Source: Spiroplasma cantharicola
GTDB taxonomy: Bacteria > Bacillota_I > Bacilli_A > Mycoplasmatales > Mycoplasmataceae
DNA length: 64,000 nt
Direction: 5' to 3'
Assembly: GCF_001281045.1 (NCBI RefSeq)
Contig: NZ_CP012622.1
Coordinates: 310,001 to 374,000, forward strand
The position numbers were made by a program, and so were the translations under genes. The first letter of the stretch is position 1. Every line of letters begins with the position of its first letter. Below are positions 21,212 to 30,340 of this stretch, one piece after another. The notes below the pieces were generated by a model that was given only the letters and a program-made list of their open reading frames with translations, did not search any database and was not told the origin of the DNA.

Positions 21212-22069
21212 ATGATAAAATTATTAACAATTTTAGGAGCTGTTAGCTTAGTGGCTACATCAAGTTCTAGTGTAATAGCATGTAACAATCCAGTACCACC
21301 TCCTGTTGAGAAAGTGGATTTAACAGATGAATTATTAAAAGAGTTTGTTAAGGAAAATAATTAATTTAGTTATGAGGGACCTTTTATATTTGAAGAGGGG
21401 TATAAAATAAATAATAGTATAACTAGTACAAAGTGATTTTTAGGTCATTTAGGTTTAACAAAATTTTATGATTTAATTAATGAAAAGTTTAATTACAAAG
21501 GATTTTCATTTCTAGGAGCTTCAGCAGAACTTCTAAATTATGAAAATAGTGTTATTAAAAATAATACTGAATATACTTTTAATTGTAAATTTAGTTATCA
21601 AAGTAATAATAAATTTAATGAAAGAGATAACGATACATTACCTTTTATTTTTAAATTCACTCAAACAGAAAAATATGAACAAAAGGAATATTTAGAACAA
21701 TTATTCGGTACTGTAATTAATCATCGTTTTTATAAAAATAATGAGGGAATGAGCACTTCAAGTTCTGAAAAAATAGATATTTTTAATAGTTTATCAATTG
21801 ATTTAACTACAAAAGAGCTAGATCAAATAGAAGAAAAAAATGATAAATTGAAGGAATTGGAAAATAAAATTACTAAAAATATTAAGGCTACAGAAGAATC
21901 TCAGGAAAAATCAATATTAAATTTAGTAAATATTAATGTAACTGATTTTAAGAAAATGGATTTTGATCAATTTAAAGATGTCTATAAGCTAGATTTAAAA
22001 ATTTCTTTAAAGACAGATAATAGTGTATTTATAGTTAAAGAATTAAATACAACTCTAAAAAAAGAGTAA
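21212..22069 (+). pseudogene. Lipoprotein, second tandem copy, broken by a nonsense codon
   Basis: This is a paralogue of the preceding lipoprotein with the same leader and lipobox. Codon 51 is TAA (21362-21364), where copy 1 has GAA, so one base change explains it. Beyond the stop the frame stays open for 235 codons and still aligns with copy 1 throughout (for example GMSTS... and KIDIF segments), so loss is recent, or translation restarts downstream. An in-frame ATG at 21749 has GAGGGA just upstream but would give a protein without signal peptide. As read, the gene can make only a 50-residue stub. Confidence 0.8.
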
Positions 22070-22091
22070 TTTAAAATTATTTAAAAGTAGA

Positions 22092-22198
22092 AAGGCAAAA
22101 TAATATTATTTTAGAAAAACTATAATACTATATATTTAGAACCAAAATGTTAAAAATATAGTATTATTCTTTAAAATTTGCTATTATTATTTTGTCTT
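22092..22198. repeat. Long imperfect inverted repeat before tRNA-Arg
   Basis: Outer arms AAGGCAAAATAATA (22092-22105) and TATTATTTTGTCTT (22185-22198) pair fully with one G-T wobble. Inner arms ATAATACTATA (22122-22132) and TATAGTATTAT (22157-22167) pair perfectly. The whole forms a hairpin of about 107 bases with internal loops. It may be an elaborate terminator for the lipoprotein genes or a small mobile or regulatory hairpin. Confidence 0.6.
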
Positions 22199-22204
22199 AT
22201 TTTT

Positions 22205-22281
22205 GCCCACGTAGCTCAGTAGGATAGAGCATGCGCCTTCTAAGCGTAGGGTCAGAAGTTCGAATCTTCTCGTGGGCGCCA
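22205..22281 (+). tRNA. tRNA-Arg (anticodon UCU)
   Basis: A full cloverleaf can be drawn: acceptor GCCCACG/CGTGGGC, anticodon arm TGCGC/GCGTA with loop CTTCTAA giving anticodon TCT, T-arm AGAAG/CTTCT with TTCGAAT loop, discriminator G and an encoded CCA. It reads AGA/AGG arginine codons; AGA is the dominant Arg codon in the genes of this window. Confidence 0.96.
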
Positions 22282-22294
22282 ATTTTAAAAATAC

Positions 22295-22321
22295 ATACTA
22301 GCTTTTGCTAGTATTTTTTTT
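22295..22321 (+). terminator. Terminator after tRNA-Arg
   Basis: An 8-bp stem ATACTAGC/GCTAGTAT with loop TTTT is followed by a T-run. Confidence 0.88.
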
Positions 22322-22366
22322 ATTTTTTTGTAAAATAAGATGGTTGAGGTTTAAAGGTAATAAAAT

Positions 22367-23137
22367 ATGGAATTCAAGTATAAATCAAAAATATCAGAAG
22401 TAAAAAAATATGACACAATTGCAAAGGTTTATTTAAGTTATTATGTTGATCCAGTTAATAATGAAATTAACAAATTAGAAGTAAATAACCACGAATTATT
22501 ATCTTTTAATGATCATCCAACCTCAATTATCAAGAAAAATTGAGATTATAATTTTGAAGGTTTTAATGAAGTTAAAAAATATAGTCCCAAATTTGTTACA
22601 AATTTTACAAATAAAGCTTATCAAAAACAAAAATTACTTAACGAGATTAAGTTTAAAATAAATTATCAATTTATGGCACTTAATTTAAATGATTTAAAAA
22701 AATATGAAAAATATAGTGTTAAAAAAGCTGAATTTATAAAAGTGGATAATAAAGAACAATTAGACAATTTTGTAAAAATAGTTGGCACAATATTTTCAGA
22801 TGAAGTAACAGATTCTAAAAAATTTTATGGAATATTTGAAGAATATCAAAAAGTTAGTGAGCTTTACATTATAAAATATGATGATCAATATGTTGGAACA
22901 GGTCATTTAACTCACTTTGATGAAAATATAACAGTTATTGATGATATTGCAATGTTAGAGATTGCAAGAGGAAAAGGTCTTGCTACTTTTTTAATGAAAT
23001 CATTAATAAATAGATGTTTAGAAAAAGGACAAAAAGAAGCTTGTCTTTTTGGAAGTAAAATGGCCTTTAATATTTATAAAAAATTAGGTTTTAAAGAAGA
23101 AGATTTCTGATTAGAACAATTTAAGGTAGTTTACTAA
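22367..23137 (+). CDS. GNAT-family acetyltransferase
   Basis: The 256-residue protein has a C-terminal GNAT domain: a beta strand IDDIAML followed by the acetyl-CoA pyrophosphate loop RGKGLATFLM near 201-210, then a helix and the GF-containing end of the fold (IYKKLGFKEED). The first 100 residues have no match I know and are Lys/Asn-rich; they may be an adaptor or a second degenerate GNAT lobe. Substrate is unknown. SD AAAGGTAAT, and the gene follows the tRNA terminator, so it has its own promoter. Confidence 0.83.
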
Positions 23138-23267
23138 AAAAAAGAATATAGGTGATTTTATTAAAAAGTTTAGTATACAGTTAGTATTTATATGTTTTTT
23201 ATTTTTTATGTATTATTTTTATAGTGCATGAGTTAATAATTTAAAAGATAAGGGTGAAGGAGAACTT

Positions 23268-24419
23268 ATGTTCCAATTATTTGATCCCTTTAAATTAATT
23301 CTTTTAGGTACAATTTTTACAATAATTTATGGTGCAATTAAGAACCTATTATTTTCGAGATTTGTCAATCTTAAAAATTATAGAAAAAATTTAAGAAATA
23401 ACATTCTTTTTGAGTTTGACAATACAATTATCTATATTGATAATTTGAAAAAAATTATAGTAGCAAATGATTTATCTGGAGCTAAAAAGGCTTTAAAAGA
23501 TTTTAAAGCAATTAGTTATATTCCAGATTACTTATCAGATTTTATTGATAAATTGGCAAATACTTTATTGTTAGAAAAAGATATAACAATCTATAGTGAG
23601 GCAATTGAAGTAATTTCAAATAATGTAAAAGAAACATTTAATTTAGAAAGAGAAAGAACACTTAAAAATCAAAGAGGATTACAAGAATTAAAAATGTCAG
23701 AAGCCTATTATACAAATACAAGTTGAGATTCAATTAAGTATAATTTAGCTTTAAATAACTTGGACAATAGTCAAGCAAGCAGATGAAAAATATCTAGTTT
23801 ATATATTTCTAAGTTTAAGAATTCATTATTTATGGCATTTTTAATCAATGTAACTGTTTTTGTAATTACAGGAATTATAATGTCTTTAAATAATGTCAGA
23901 ATAAATAATTACTTTTTTGCTGGTTTTGCATTAGCAATGTTAATAGTTGCAATGATTCATTATAATATTTCAATTATTTTATCTTCAAGAAAATTAAATA
24001 TTAAAATCTATTGATTACATTTATTAGTTTATTATGTAATTATTTCTATAATATTTGCAAACATTATACTTAATATTATTTTCTTTCCTGATGTTTCAAC
24101 AAGTAATGGTTCAGAACAACCAGTTTGATATAACTCAGAACTGCTTAATTTATTAAAAAGTATATTATATATTGTATTTTCAACAATGTTATTAACATAC
24201 GTATTTGGAGGTCTTTTGGAACTATTGGAACAATCCAAATTTAATTTAATAAATTCAATTGAAACATTTATAATACCATTAATAATATTTATTTCTACTT
24301 TAGTAATAAATATACTATCAATATATAATACTCAAAACACATACTATATTATCAATTTTACAATTCTTATAATGTTTTGAATATTTATAGGGATATGAAA
24401 TAAATTCTTTGCAAGATAA
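23268..24419 (+). CDS. Multi-pass membrane protein of unknown function
   Basis: The 383-residue protein has one hydrophobic segment at about 8-28, a charged soluble portion of about 150 residues, then about six membrane helices from 189 to the end. No family was recognised. ATG 23268 is chosen because GAAGGAG lies five bases upstream. The frame stays open further upstream and would add another hydrophobic stretch (around VFICFLFFMYYFY), possibly from an ATT near 23160 behind AGGTGA; that longer form cannot be excluded. Confidence 0.78.
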
Positions 24420-24506
24420 TAATTAAAATCCTTTTTATTGTAATAAAATATAATTTTAAATAAACTGAAACATATTATTTCTATTATTGCTTTTATTATT
24501 AAATAT

Positions 24507-24647
24507 ATGAGAAAAAATATACACGCAAAGATTTGCTATAAATGCAAGACTAGAATTTCAGATGGAGATGTTTATGAGTACTTTGAAAAGCAAGACATTT
24601 TTTCAAATAAAGTGATTTTCTATGCTCATAAGGAGTGCTTAAAATAA
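24507..24647 (+). CDS. Small putative zinc-finger peptide, 46 residues
   Basis: This short frame encodes Cys10-x2-Cys13 and His41-x2-Cys44 separated by 27 residues, the spacing of a single zinc knuckle or half of a LIM/treble-clef site. The sequence between is ordinary and charged (for example SDGDVYEYFEKQD). No good SD precedes the ATG, which weakens the call, but the frame ends exactly at a strong terminator. Function unknown. Confidence 0.6.
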   Translation: MRKNIHAKICYKCKTRISDGDVYEYFEKQDIFSNKVIFYAHKECLK

Positions 24648-24685
24648 GTTTGTTAAGTAATTTAACTTGACAAACTTATTTTTTA
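24643..24685 (+). terminator. Terminator overlapping the rpsP promoter
   Basis: An 11-bp stem AATAAGTTTGT/ACAAACTTATT (24643-24653/24670-24680) encloses a smaller AAGT/ACTT stem and is followed by TTTT. The small peptide's stop codon lies within its left arm. Confidence 0.85.
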
Positions 24686-24697
24686 GTTTAATATAAT
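24667..24697 (+). promoter_or_regulatory. Promoter of the rpsP operon
   Basis: A consensus -35 TTGACA (24667-24672) is followed by TAATAT (24689-24694, spacer 16) or TATAAT (24692-24697, spacer 19). The -35 lies inside the right arm of the preceding terminator hairpin. Confidence 0.7.
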
Positions 24698-24730
24698 ATT
24701 GTTCTTAAATAGAAAAAAAGGAGGAAAACA

Positions 24731-25105
24731 ATGGTTAAATTAAGATTAAAAAGAGCTGGTAAAAAAAGAGCTGCATTTTATAGAATTGTAGCTTCAGATG
24801 CCCGCGTTAAACGTGATGGAGAGTACATTGAATTAATTGGTACATATAATCCAATTAATGGAGAAGTAAGTCTTAAAAAAGAAATAGCTTTAAAATGACT
24901 ACAACAAGGTGCTCAACCAACTGATACTGTAAGAAACATTCTTTCAAAAGAAGGTGTTATGACTGATTTACACAATGTTAAATTGGAAAATAAAAAAGCA
25001 AAACCAAAAGCACCTAAAAAAGCTGCAAAACCAAAAGCAGCTTCTGCTCAAAAAGCAGCACCTAAAAAAGTTAGTGAAGCAAAAGAAAATACTTCAAATA
25101 AATAG
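24731..25105 (+). CDS. rpsP: 30S ribosomal protein S16 with Lys/Ala/Pro tail
   Basis: S16 binds 16S rRNA early in 30S assembly. The first 85 or so residues are a normal S16 ([19 protein letters not shown] opening, then LIGTYNP and [19 protein letters not shown]). The 124-residue total exceeds the usual length because of a tail of about 35 residues made mostly of Lys, Ala and Pro. It is the first gene of an operon with the order rpsP, unknown, rimM, trmD, rplS. SD AAGGAGG. The stop TAG shares its G with the GTG start of the next gene. Confidence 0.97.
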
Positions 25106-25368
25106 TGAAACAAGATATTTTTAAAGCATTTGAAAGAATTTTAAAAGATATTATCCCAAGTGACGTATTATATGTTTTAAAGCAAAAATATGAAACTGAT
25201 CAAACTTACGAGTTTATACTCGTAATTCAAGAAAAGGATCAAGAACTTTTTAAAAATAAAAAAAATGAAGGTTTTTTAGAAGCAATTACAAATATATGTA
25301 ATTCTGAGATATCAATTTTTTCTAAAAAAATTATTATAGATTTAGAGGTCTTAGAACTGCATGTTTAA
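25105..25368 (+). CDS. KhpA-position small protein, degenerate KH candidate
   Basis: In Firmicutes the gene between rpsP and rimM encodes KhpA (YlqC), a small KH-domain RNA-binding protein. This 87-residue product has the right size and place, and its pattern (strand FILVIQEKD, helix EGFLEAITNICN, strand KKIIIDLEVLE) follows the KhpA core. The Gly-rich GKxG loop that contacts RNA is replaced by FKNKKN. The identification rests mainly on position. The start is GTG overlapping the rpsP stop, with an upstream region that is coding, so translation is probably coupled. The end overlaps rimM by eight bases. Confidence 0.7.
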   Translation: MKQDIFKAFERILKDIIPSDVLYVLKQKYETDQTYEFILVIQEKDQELFKNKKNEGFLEAITNICNSEISIFSKKIIIDLEVLELHV

Positions 25369-25855
25369 TAATTTACAAAAAATAGGAAAAATTGTAGCAA
25401 CTCATGGCTTAAAAGGTGAACTTAAATTTAAATTAGAAAGTGGTCTAATTCTTATTAAGGAAATAAAAAGCGAGCAATTTTTTTTAGAAAGTATTTCAAA
25501 AAATTTAGATGTTTTTGAAGTTAAAAAGTCTTATTTTTTAAATAAAAAACATATAATTGCTTTAGACAATATCAATACTATTGAAAAAGCTCAGAAATTA
25601 ATTAATAATACAGTTTATGTAAAAAGAGAGTCTGAACTTATAGAAGAAGAGTTTAGTTATATTGGTTTTGAATGTTTTTATCAAAACAAATCCTATGGAA
25701 AAGTTATTGATGAAATGTTTAATGGAGCCCACGACTTGATAAAAATTGTAATAGAAAATAATCAACTTTGAATTCCTTGTGTTGATTTCTATTTAGAAAA
25801 TATCAATCTTGAAGAAAAAAAAATATATCTAAAGCAACTTGAGGTTTTAGTATAA
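25361..25855 (+). CDS. rimM: 16S rRNA processing protein RimM
   Basis: RimM binds S19 and helps mature the 30S head. The 164-residue protein starts with the RimM signature [17 protein letters not shown] (8-24) and has a C-terminal PRC-barrel-like part ([18 protein letters not shown]). A TGA at 25769 is Trp; stopping there would remove the last strands. The start lies inside the previous gene and the stop shares one base with trmD, so the block is tightly coupled. Confidence 0.94.
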
Positions 25856-26586
25856 TGAAATTTTCAATTATAACTTTATTTCCAAACTTAATTAATTCTT
25901 ATATATCAGAGTCAATAATTAAAAGAGCAATTGAAAAAAATAGTATTGATGTAGAAGTTATTGATCTTAGAAAGCATACAAAACTTAAACATAATCAAGT
26001 TGATGATTATCAACTTGGTGGTGGTAAAGGTATGGTTTTAATGGTAGAACCAGTAGTTAATGCAATTGAAAGTTGCAAAAGGGAAAATAGCTTAGTAGTT
26101 TTAACAAGTCCTCAAGGTAAAACTTGAAATCAAAATTTGGCAAGAAAATATTCTTTAAATTATGAGCATATAATATTAGTATGTGGCCATTATGAAGGTT
26201 TCGATGAAAGAATTTTAGATTATGTGGATTTAGAATTATCAATTGGTGATTATGTTTTAACAGGTGGAGAAATAGCAAGTATAGTTATTTTAGATTCTAT
26301 AACTAGATTATTAGAAGGTGTCATTGCAAAAGATTCCCATTTAAATGATAGTTTTGAAAATAATTTATTAGATCATCCAGTTTATACAAAACCAATTGAA
26401 TTTAGGGGTAAAAAAGCTCCTGAAGTTTTAACAAGTGGACATCATGCAAATGTTGAAAAATATCGTCAAGAAGGTCGATTAAGAAATACTTTTAATAAAA
26501 GACCAGATCTTTTAGAAAAAAGTGAATTAAGCAAATCAGATTTAGATTTTATAGAAAAATTAAAAAAATTGAAAGGAGATAATTAA
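25855..26586 (+). CDS. trmD: tRNA (guanine37-N1)-methyltransferase TrmD
   Basis: TrmD methylates G37 next to the anticodon and prevents +1 frameshifting. The 243-residue protein shows the SPOUT knot motifs: [14 protein letters not shown] (about 50-63), [11 protein letters not shown] (about 110-120) and [13 protein letters not shown] (about 131-143). The C-terminal half has the expected tRNA-binding part with [17 protein letters not shown]. One TGA Trp at 26125. Confidence 0.97.
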
Positions 26587-26588
26587 TT

Positions 26589-26990
26589 ATGAATATGTTA
26601 ACAAAAAACACAAAAGCATTAATTGATGAACAATTAAATACTAATCTTCCAAACTTTACATCAGGAGATACTATCAAAGTTAATGTAAAAATTAAAGAGG
26701 GAGAAAAATTCCGTATCCAAGCATTTGAAGGTGTAGTTATTAAAACTCAAGGAAGTGGAATTTCATATTCAGTTTGTGTAAGAAAAAATTCAAATGGAGT
26801 TTTTGTTGAAAGAACATTCCCAGTTCATTCACCAATTATTGAAACAATTGAAATAATTAAACGTGGACGTGTAAGAAGAGCTAGAATTTACTATATTAGA
26901 AAATTAACTGGAAAAGCTGCACGTATTAAAGAAGTTATTAATAATAAAGCAAAAGATGCTTCAGCAGTTAAAAAAGCAGTTAAAAAATAA
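26589..26990 (+). CDS. rplS: 50S ribosomal protein L19
   Basis: L19 lies at the 30S-50S interface. The 133-residue protein shows [28 protein letters not shown] and the [24 protein letters not shown] core. The C-terminus carries a short Lys/Ala tail. A strong SD (AAAGGAG) follows the trmD end; the trmD stop is two bases upstream of the ATG. It is the last gene of the operon, closed by a terminator. Confidence 0.97.
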   Translation: MNMLTKNTKALIDEQLNTNLPNFTSGDTIKVNVKIKEGEKFRIQAFEGVVIKTQGSGISYSVCVRKNSNGVFVERTFPVHSPIIETIEIIKRGRVRRARIYYIRKLTGKAARIKEVINNKAKDASAVKKAVKK

Positions 26991-27001
26991 TTATTTAATT
27001 T

Positions 27002-27032
27002 AAAATCTTTCAATTATTTGAAAGATTTTTTT
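27002..27032 (+). terminator. Terminator of the rpsP-rplS operon
   Basis: A 12-bp stem AAAATCTTTCAA/TTGAAAGATTTT with loop TTAT is followed by T residues. Confidence 0.88.
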
Positions 27033-27095
27033 GTTTCTATTTAATTAATTTTTAAAAAAGGTAAAATATTAAATATTAAGAGGTGCTTGTTTTTT

Positions 27096-27839
27096 ATGAA
27101 AAATTACTATGAAGATATAATGCAAAAAATTAATGAAATTATGAGCAAAAATGATTATGATGAGGCTTTCAAAATTGTTTGTGAAGAATTAAGTGCTCCG
27201 TATGTCCCTCAAGATTTTGAAAAACAATTAGAACAAATGCAAAAAATTATAATGGAAAAAATTAAGTTTGAAGAAAAAAACTTTACAAATTGAAATACGG
27301 AAAAAGTTGCAAATATTATGGCAAAAAAATTAGACCAAGATTCTCATTTAATGGCATTTGATGCACTAAGAGGATTAAATGCCAGATTAATTTTAGAAGA
27401 TATTAAAGCTTACTTATTAGATAGTGAAATTAAACCAGAGTATAAAACTTTTTTAATTATGGTTTTAATTGAACAATTAGTCGATCAAGAAATATTGATT
27501 GAAAAGAACGGTAGCAAGATTTCAATAAATCCCGCAAAGTATAATTTGAGAGAAGCACAAGATATTTTAAAAGATATTGAATTAAAAATAGAACAAACTA
27601 TCTATGATTCAAATCCAAGTCTATTTACAATTTGTCAGCATATTGCAAATACTTATTTTTATAATGTTTTTCCAATTTTAAATTTTGACAAATTTACTTT
27701 AAATGATTTAGCAATGGCAATTATTATGAAAGCATGTGATTCATTAGGAATTGTTTTAGAAGAAAGTTTAGAATTAAAAATAGATTTTAATAAGGAAAAT
27801 ACAATGATATTATTAAGTGAGTTAAATAATATCATTTAA
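27096..27839 (+). CDS. DUF3196-like helical protein
   Basis: The 247-residue, Trp-poor, all-helical protein resembles the mollicute DUF3196 family by its N-terminal pattern (YYEDIMQKINEIM, then EEAFKIV-like repeats) and by its size; function is not known. The N-terminal 90 residues look like TPR-type helical repeats. ATG 27096 is preferred; TTG 27087 lies closer to the AAGAGGTG SD and could be used. It heads a run with the zinc-ribbon protein and obgE, 18 and 26 bases apart, and no terminator in between. Confidence 0.7.
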
Positions 27840-27857
27840 AGAAAAGAGGTAAAAATT

Positions 27858-28211
27858 ATGATAAAAACAACTTTCACAGAAGAAGATTTTGTAAAATATA
27901 ATGACCCAAAAAGCGTTATGATGCAATTATTTGGAGTTACTTGTTCAGTTTGTGGAATTGATGAAATTGATTATGTAGATGAAAAGGCACCAAAAACTTT
28001 AGGACAGATTGCTAAAGAAATATTGGATGAAGATCCAGAAATTGATGATGATGAACTAAATGACATGATAGAGCCTCAAATTGATGCATGACAAGAGTTA
28101 GATGATTATAATGCTTCAATTGGTATGCCAACATTTTTATGCCATAACTGTTATACTCAATTAATTAATGGTGAAATATCAATATCAATGAATGGTGATA
28201 TTGTAGATTAA
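27858..28211 (+). CDS. Putative zinc-ribbon protein
   Basis: The 117-residue acidic protein has two CxxC pairs, Cys29/Cys32 (TCSVCG) and Cys95/Cys98 (LCHNCY), suited to bind one zinc ion. The segment between them is strongly acidic (EDPEIDDDELND). No family was recognised. SD AGAGGT. It is probably co-transcribed with the DUF3196-like gene and obgE, so a ribosome-linked or translation-linked role is possible but inferred only from position. Trp78 is coded by TGA. Confidence 0.8.
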
Positions 28212-28237
28212 AAAATAAAAAGAGGAGAACTTAGTTC

Positions 28238-29530
28238 ATGAAATTTGTAGATTTAGCGCATTTTAATATCAAATCTGGTAAAGGTGGCGATGGAGCCGTT
28301 TCTTTTCGTCATGAACTATACGTAGCAAATGGTGGACCTAATGGTGGTGATGGGGGTAAAGGTGGCGATATTATTTTTATAGCTGATGAAGGTAAGTCAT
28401 CACTTTTAGATTTAAAATTACAGAAGTTTTATAGTGCAGAAGATGGTTTTAAAGGTGACATAAAAAATATGCACGGTAAGAATGGGAAAGATACCTATAT
28501 TAAAGTTCCAGTAGGAACAATTATTTATAATAACGATACTAATGAATTATTATTCGATTTTATTAGTGATGGTCAACAAGAAGTACTTGCTCAAGGTGGT
28601 AAAGGTGGCAGAGGAAATGCAAGATTTGCAAATTCGAGAAATAAAGCACCTACAATTTTTGAAGCTGGAGATCCAGGTCAAGAAGTAAATATTAAAGCAG
28701 AATTAAAAGTATTAGCAGATGTTGGTTTTGTTGGTCTCCCTAATGCAGGTAAATCTACTTTATTAAGAGCGATTTCTAATTCAAAACCTCAAATTGCAGA
28801 TTATCCATTTACAACTTTAAATCCCCAGCTGGGAGTAAGTAGAGATAAAAGTGGAAGAACTTTTACAGTTGCTGATTTACCTGGTTTAATTGAAGGAGCA
28901 AGTTTAGGAAAAGGTTTAGGACATGAATTTTTAAGACACATTGAAAGATGTAAAATAATTTGTCACGTTATTGATATGTCAGGAAATTACGCAACTGAAG
29001 ATGTTATCAAAAATTATGAATTAATTAGAAAAGAGTTAATTGAATATAATTTTAATTTAGAAAAAAGAGTTGAAATTATTGTTGCTAATAAAATTGATAT
29101 TGATGAAGCAAAAATTAATCTTTTATATTTTAAAGAAAAATATAAAGATAAAAAAATTATTGAAGTGTCAGGATTAACTAAAATTAATATTGATGAGTTA
29201 TTATTAGAGATTGGTTCTACTTTGGAAGTTGTTAAAGATATTCCTTTATGAGAAATTAAAGATGAAAATCCTCAAGATTATAAAGTTTATAATTTTGAAA
29301 CTGATTTAAAAGATATTCAAGTGAAAAACCTTGGAAATGGTAAATGAAAAATTGAGGGAGAAGATGTTTATAAGGCATATCAAAAAACTCCAATTTCAAC
29401 TTATGATAACTTACTGTTGTTTAATGAAAAACTTAAACATTTAGGAGTTTATAATATTTTAAGAGAAAGAGGAGCACAACGTGGTGATATTGTAAAGGTT
29501 TTTGATATAGAATTGGAGTGAATGGATTAA
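28238..29530 (+). CDS. obgE: GTPase ObgE/CgtA
   Basis: Obg is an essential GTPase of late 50S assembly and stress response. The 430-residue protein has the Gly-rich Obg fold (KSGKGGDGAVSFRHE; NGGPNGGDGGKGGD), the G domain with GLPNAGKST (about 166-174), DLPGLIEGA and NKID, and a full C-terminal OCT domain (to ELEWMD). The OCT domain starts after a TGA Trp near residue 338. SD AGAGGAG. nadE starts one base after the stop. Confidence 0.97.
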
Positions 29531-29531
29531 T

Positions 29532-30260
29532 ATGCAACTAAAAGAATATATAGATTATTTAGTACAATGATTACAACAAGAGGTAAAAAAAGCAAATCAA
29601 AAAGGAGTTATTGTAGGAATTAGTGGGGGAATTGATTCAGCTGTTGTTGCAGCTATTGCAAAAAAAGCTTTTCCAAATGACTATTTGACAGTTTGAATGC
29701 CATGTAACTCTAGTGATCTAGATGAAAAATGTAAGTTAGAACTAATTGAAAAATTTGATTTAAAAAATGTATCTGTTGATTTATCAAAAACTTTTAATGT
29801 TTTATCTGATTCATTAAATGATTCTGGAATTAAACAATCAAAAATTGCACTTGCAAATTCTAAAGCTAGATTAAGAATGACAACACTTTACTCAATGGCT
29901 CAAACTCATAATTACTTAGTTTTGGGAACGGATAATGCAGATGAATGGCATATAGGTTATTTCACAAAATTTGGTGATGGTGGAGTTGATTTACTTCCAA
30001 TAGTTCATCTTTTAAAAAGAGAAGTTAGAGAGGCTGCAAAAATTTTAGGTGTTCCTCAATCAATTATAAATAGAGCACCAACTGCTAGTCTATGAGAAGA
30101 CCAAACAGATGAATCTGAAATTGGCTTCAGTTATGACTTAATAGATGATTATATTAGCGGTAAATCAGTTGATAAAGCAGTAAAAGATAGAGTTGATTAT
30201 TTACACAAAATTTCTGAACATAAAAGAATTGGTGCTCCAATACCTAAAAATATTAGATAG
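29532..30260 (+). CDS. nadE: NH3-dependent NAD+ synthetase
   Basis: NadE converts nicotinate adenine dinucleotide to NAD with ATP and ammonia. The 242-residue length and lack of a glutaminase domain fit the ammonia-dependent type. The PP-loop GISGGIDSAVVAAI (29-42) and the C-terminal NADEWHIGYFTKFGDGG substrate motif are intact. One base separates its ATG from the obgE stop. A nicotinamidase-like gene at 37323 may supply an earlier step of the same salvage route. Confidence 0.96.
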
Positions 30261-30262
30261 TT

Positions 30263-30310
30263 AGTGATTGAAAATATTAAGTTTAATCACTTCTTTTTTT
30301 TTTTTTTTTT
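30263..30310 (+). terminator. nadE terminator with a T17 tract
   Basis: A 7-bp stem AGTGATT/AATCACT (30263-30269/30285-30291) is followed by TTC and an uninterrupted run of 17 T (30294-30310). The run directly abuts the promoter of the lipoprotein cluster. Confidence 0.8.
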
Positions 30311-30318
30311 GATAAAAT
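30310..30318 (+). promoter_or_regulatory. Extended -10 of the lipoprotein cluster, abutting T17
   Basis: TGATAAAAT matches an extended -10 (TGnTAnAAT). No -35 match was found at the usual distance; the T17 tract occupies most of the would-be spacer. The position is 22 bases before the first lipoprotein ATG. Confidence 0.5.
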
Positions 30319-30340
30319 GGCGGTAAAGGGGAAAAATAAA

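Noticed and set aside
21749-22069. Downstream part of the broken lipoprotein as an independent gene
   Set aside because: It lacks a signal peptide and aligns as the C-terminal part of copy 1, so it is treated as part of the pseudogene.
23160-23267. N-terminal extension of the membrane protein from an ATT start
   Set aside because: Adds a plausible hydrophobic helix, but ATG 23268 has a much better SD; kept only as an alternative.
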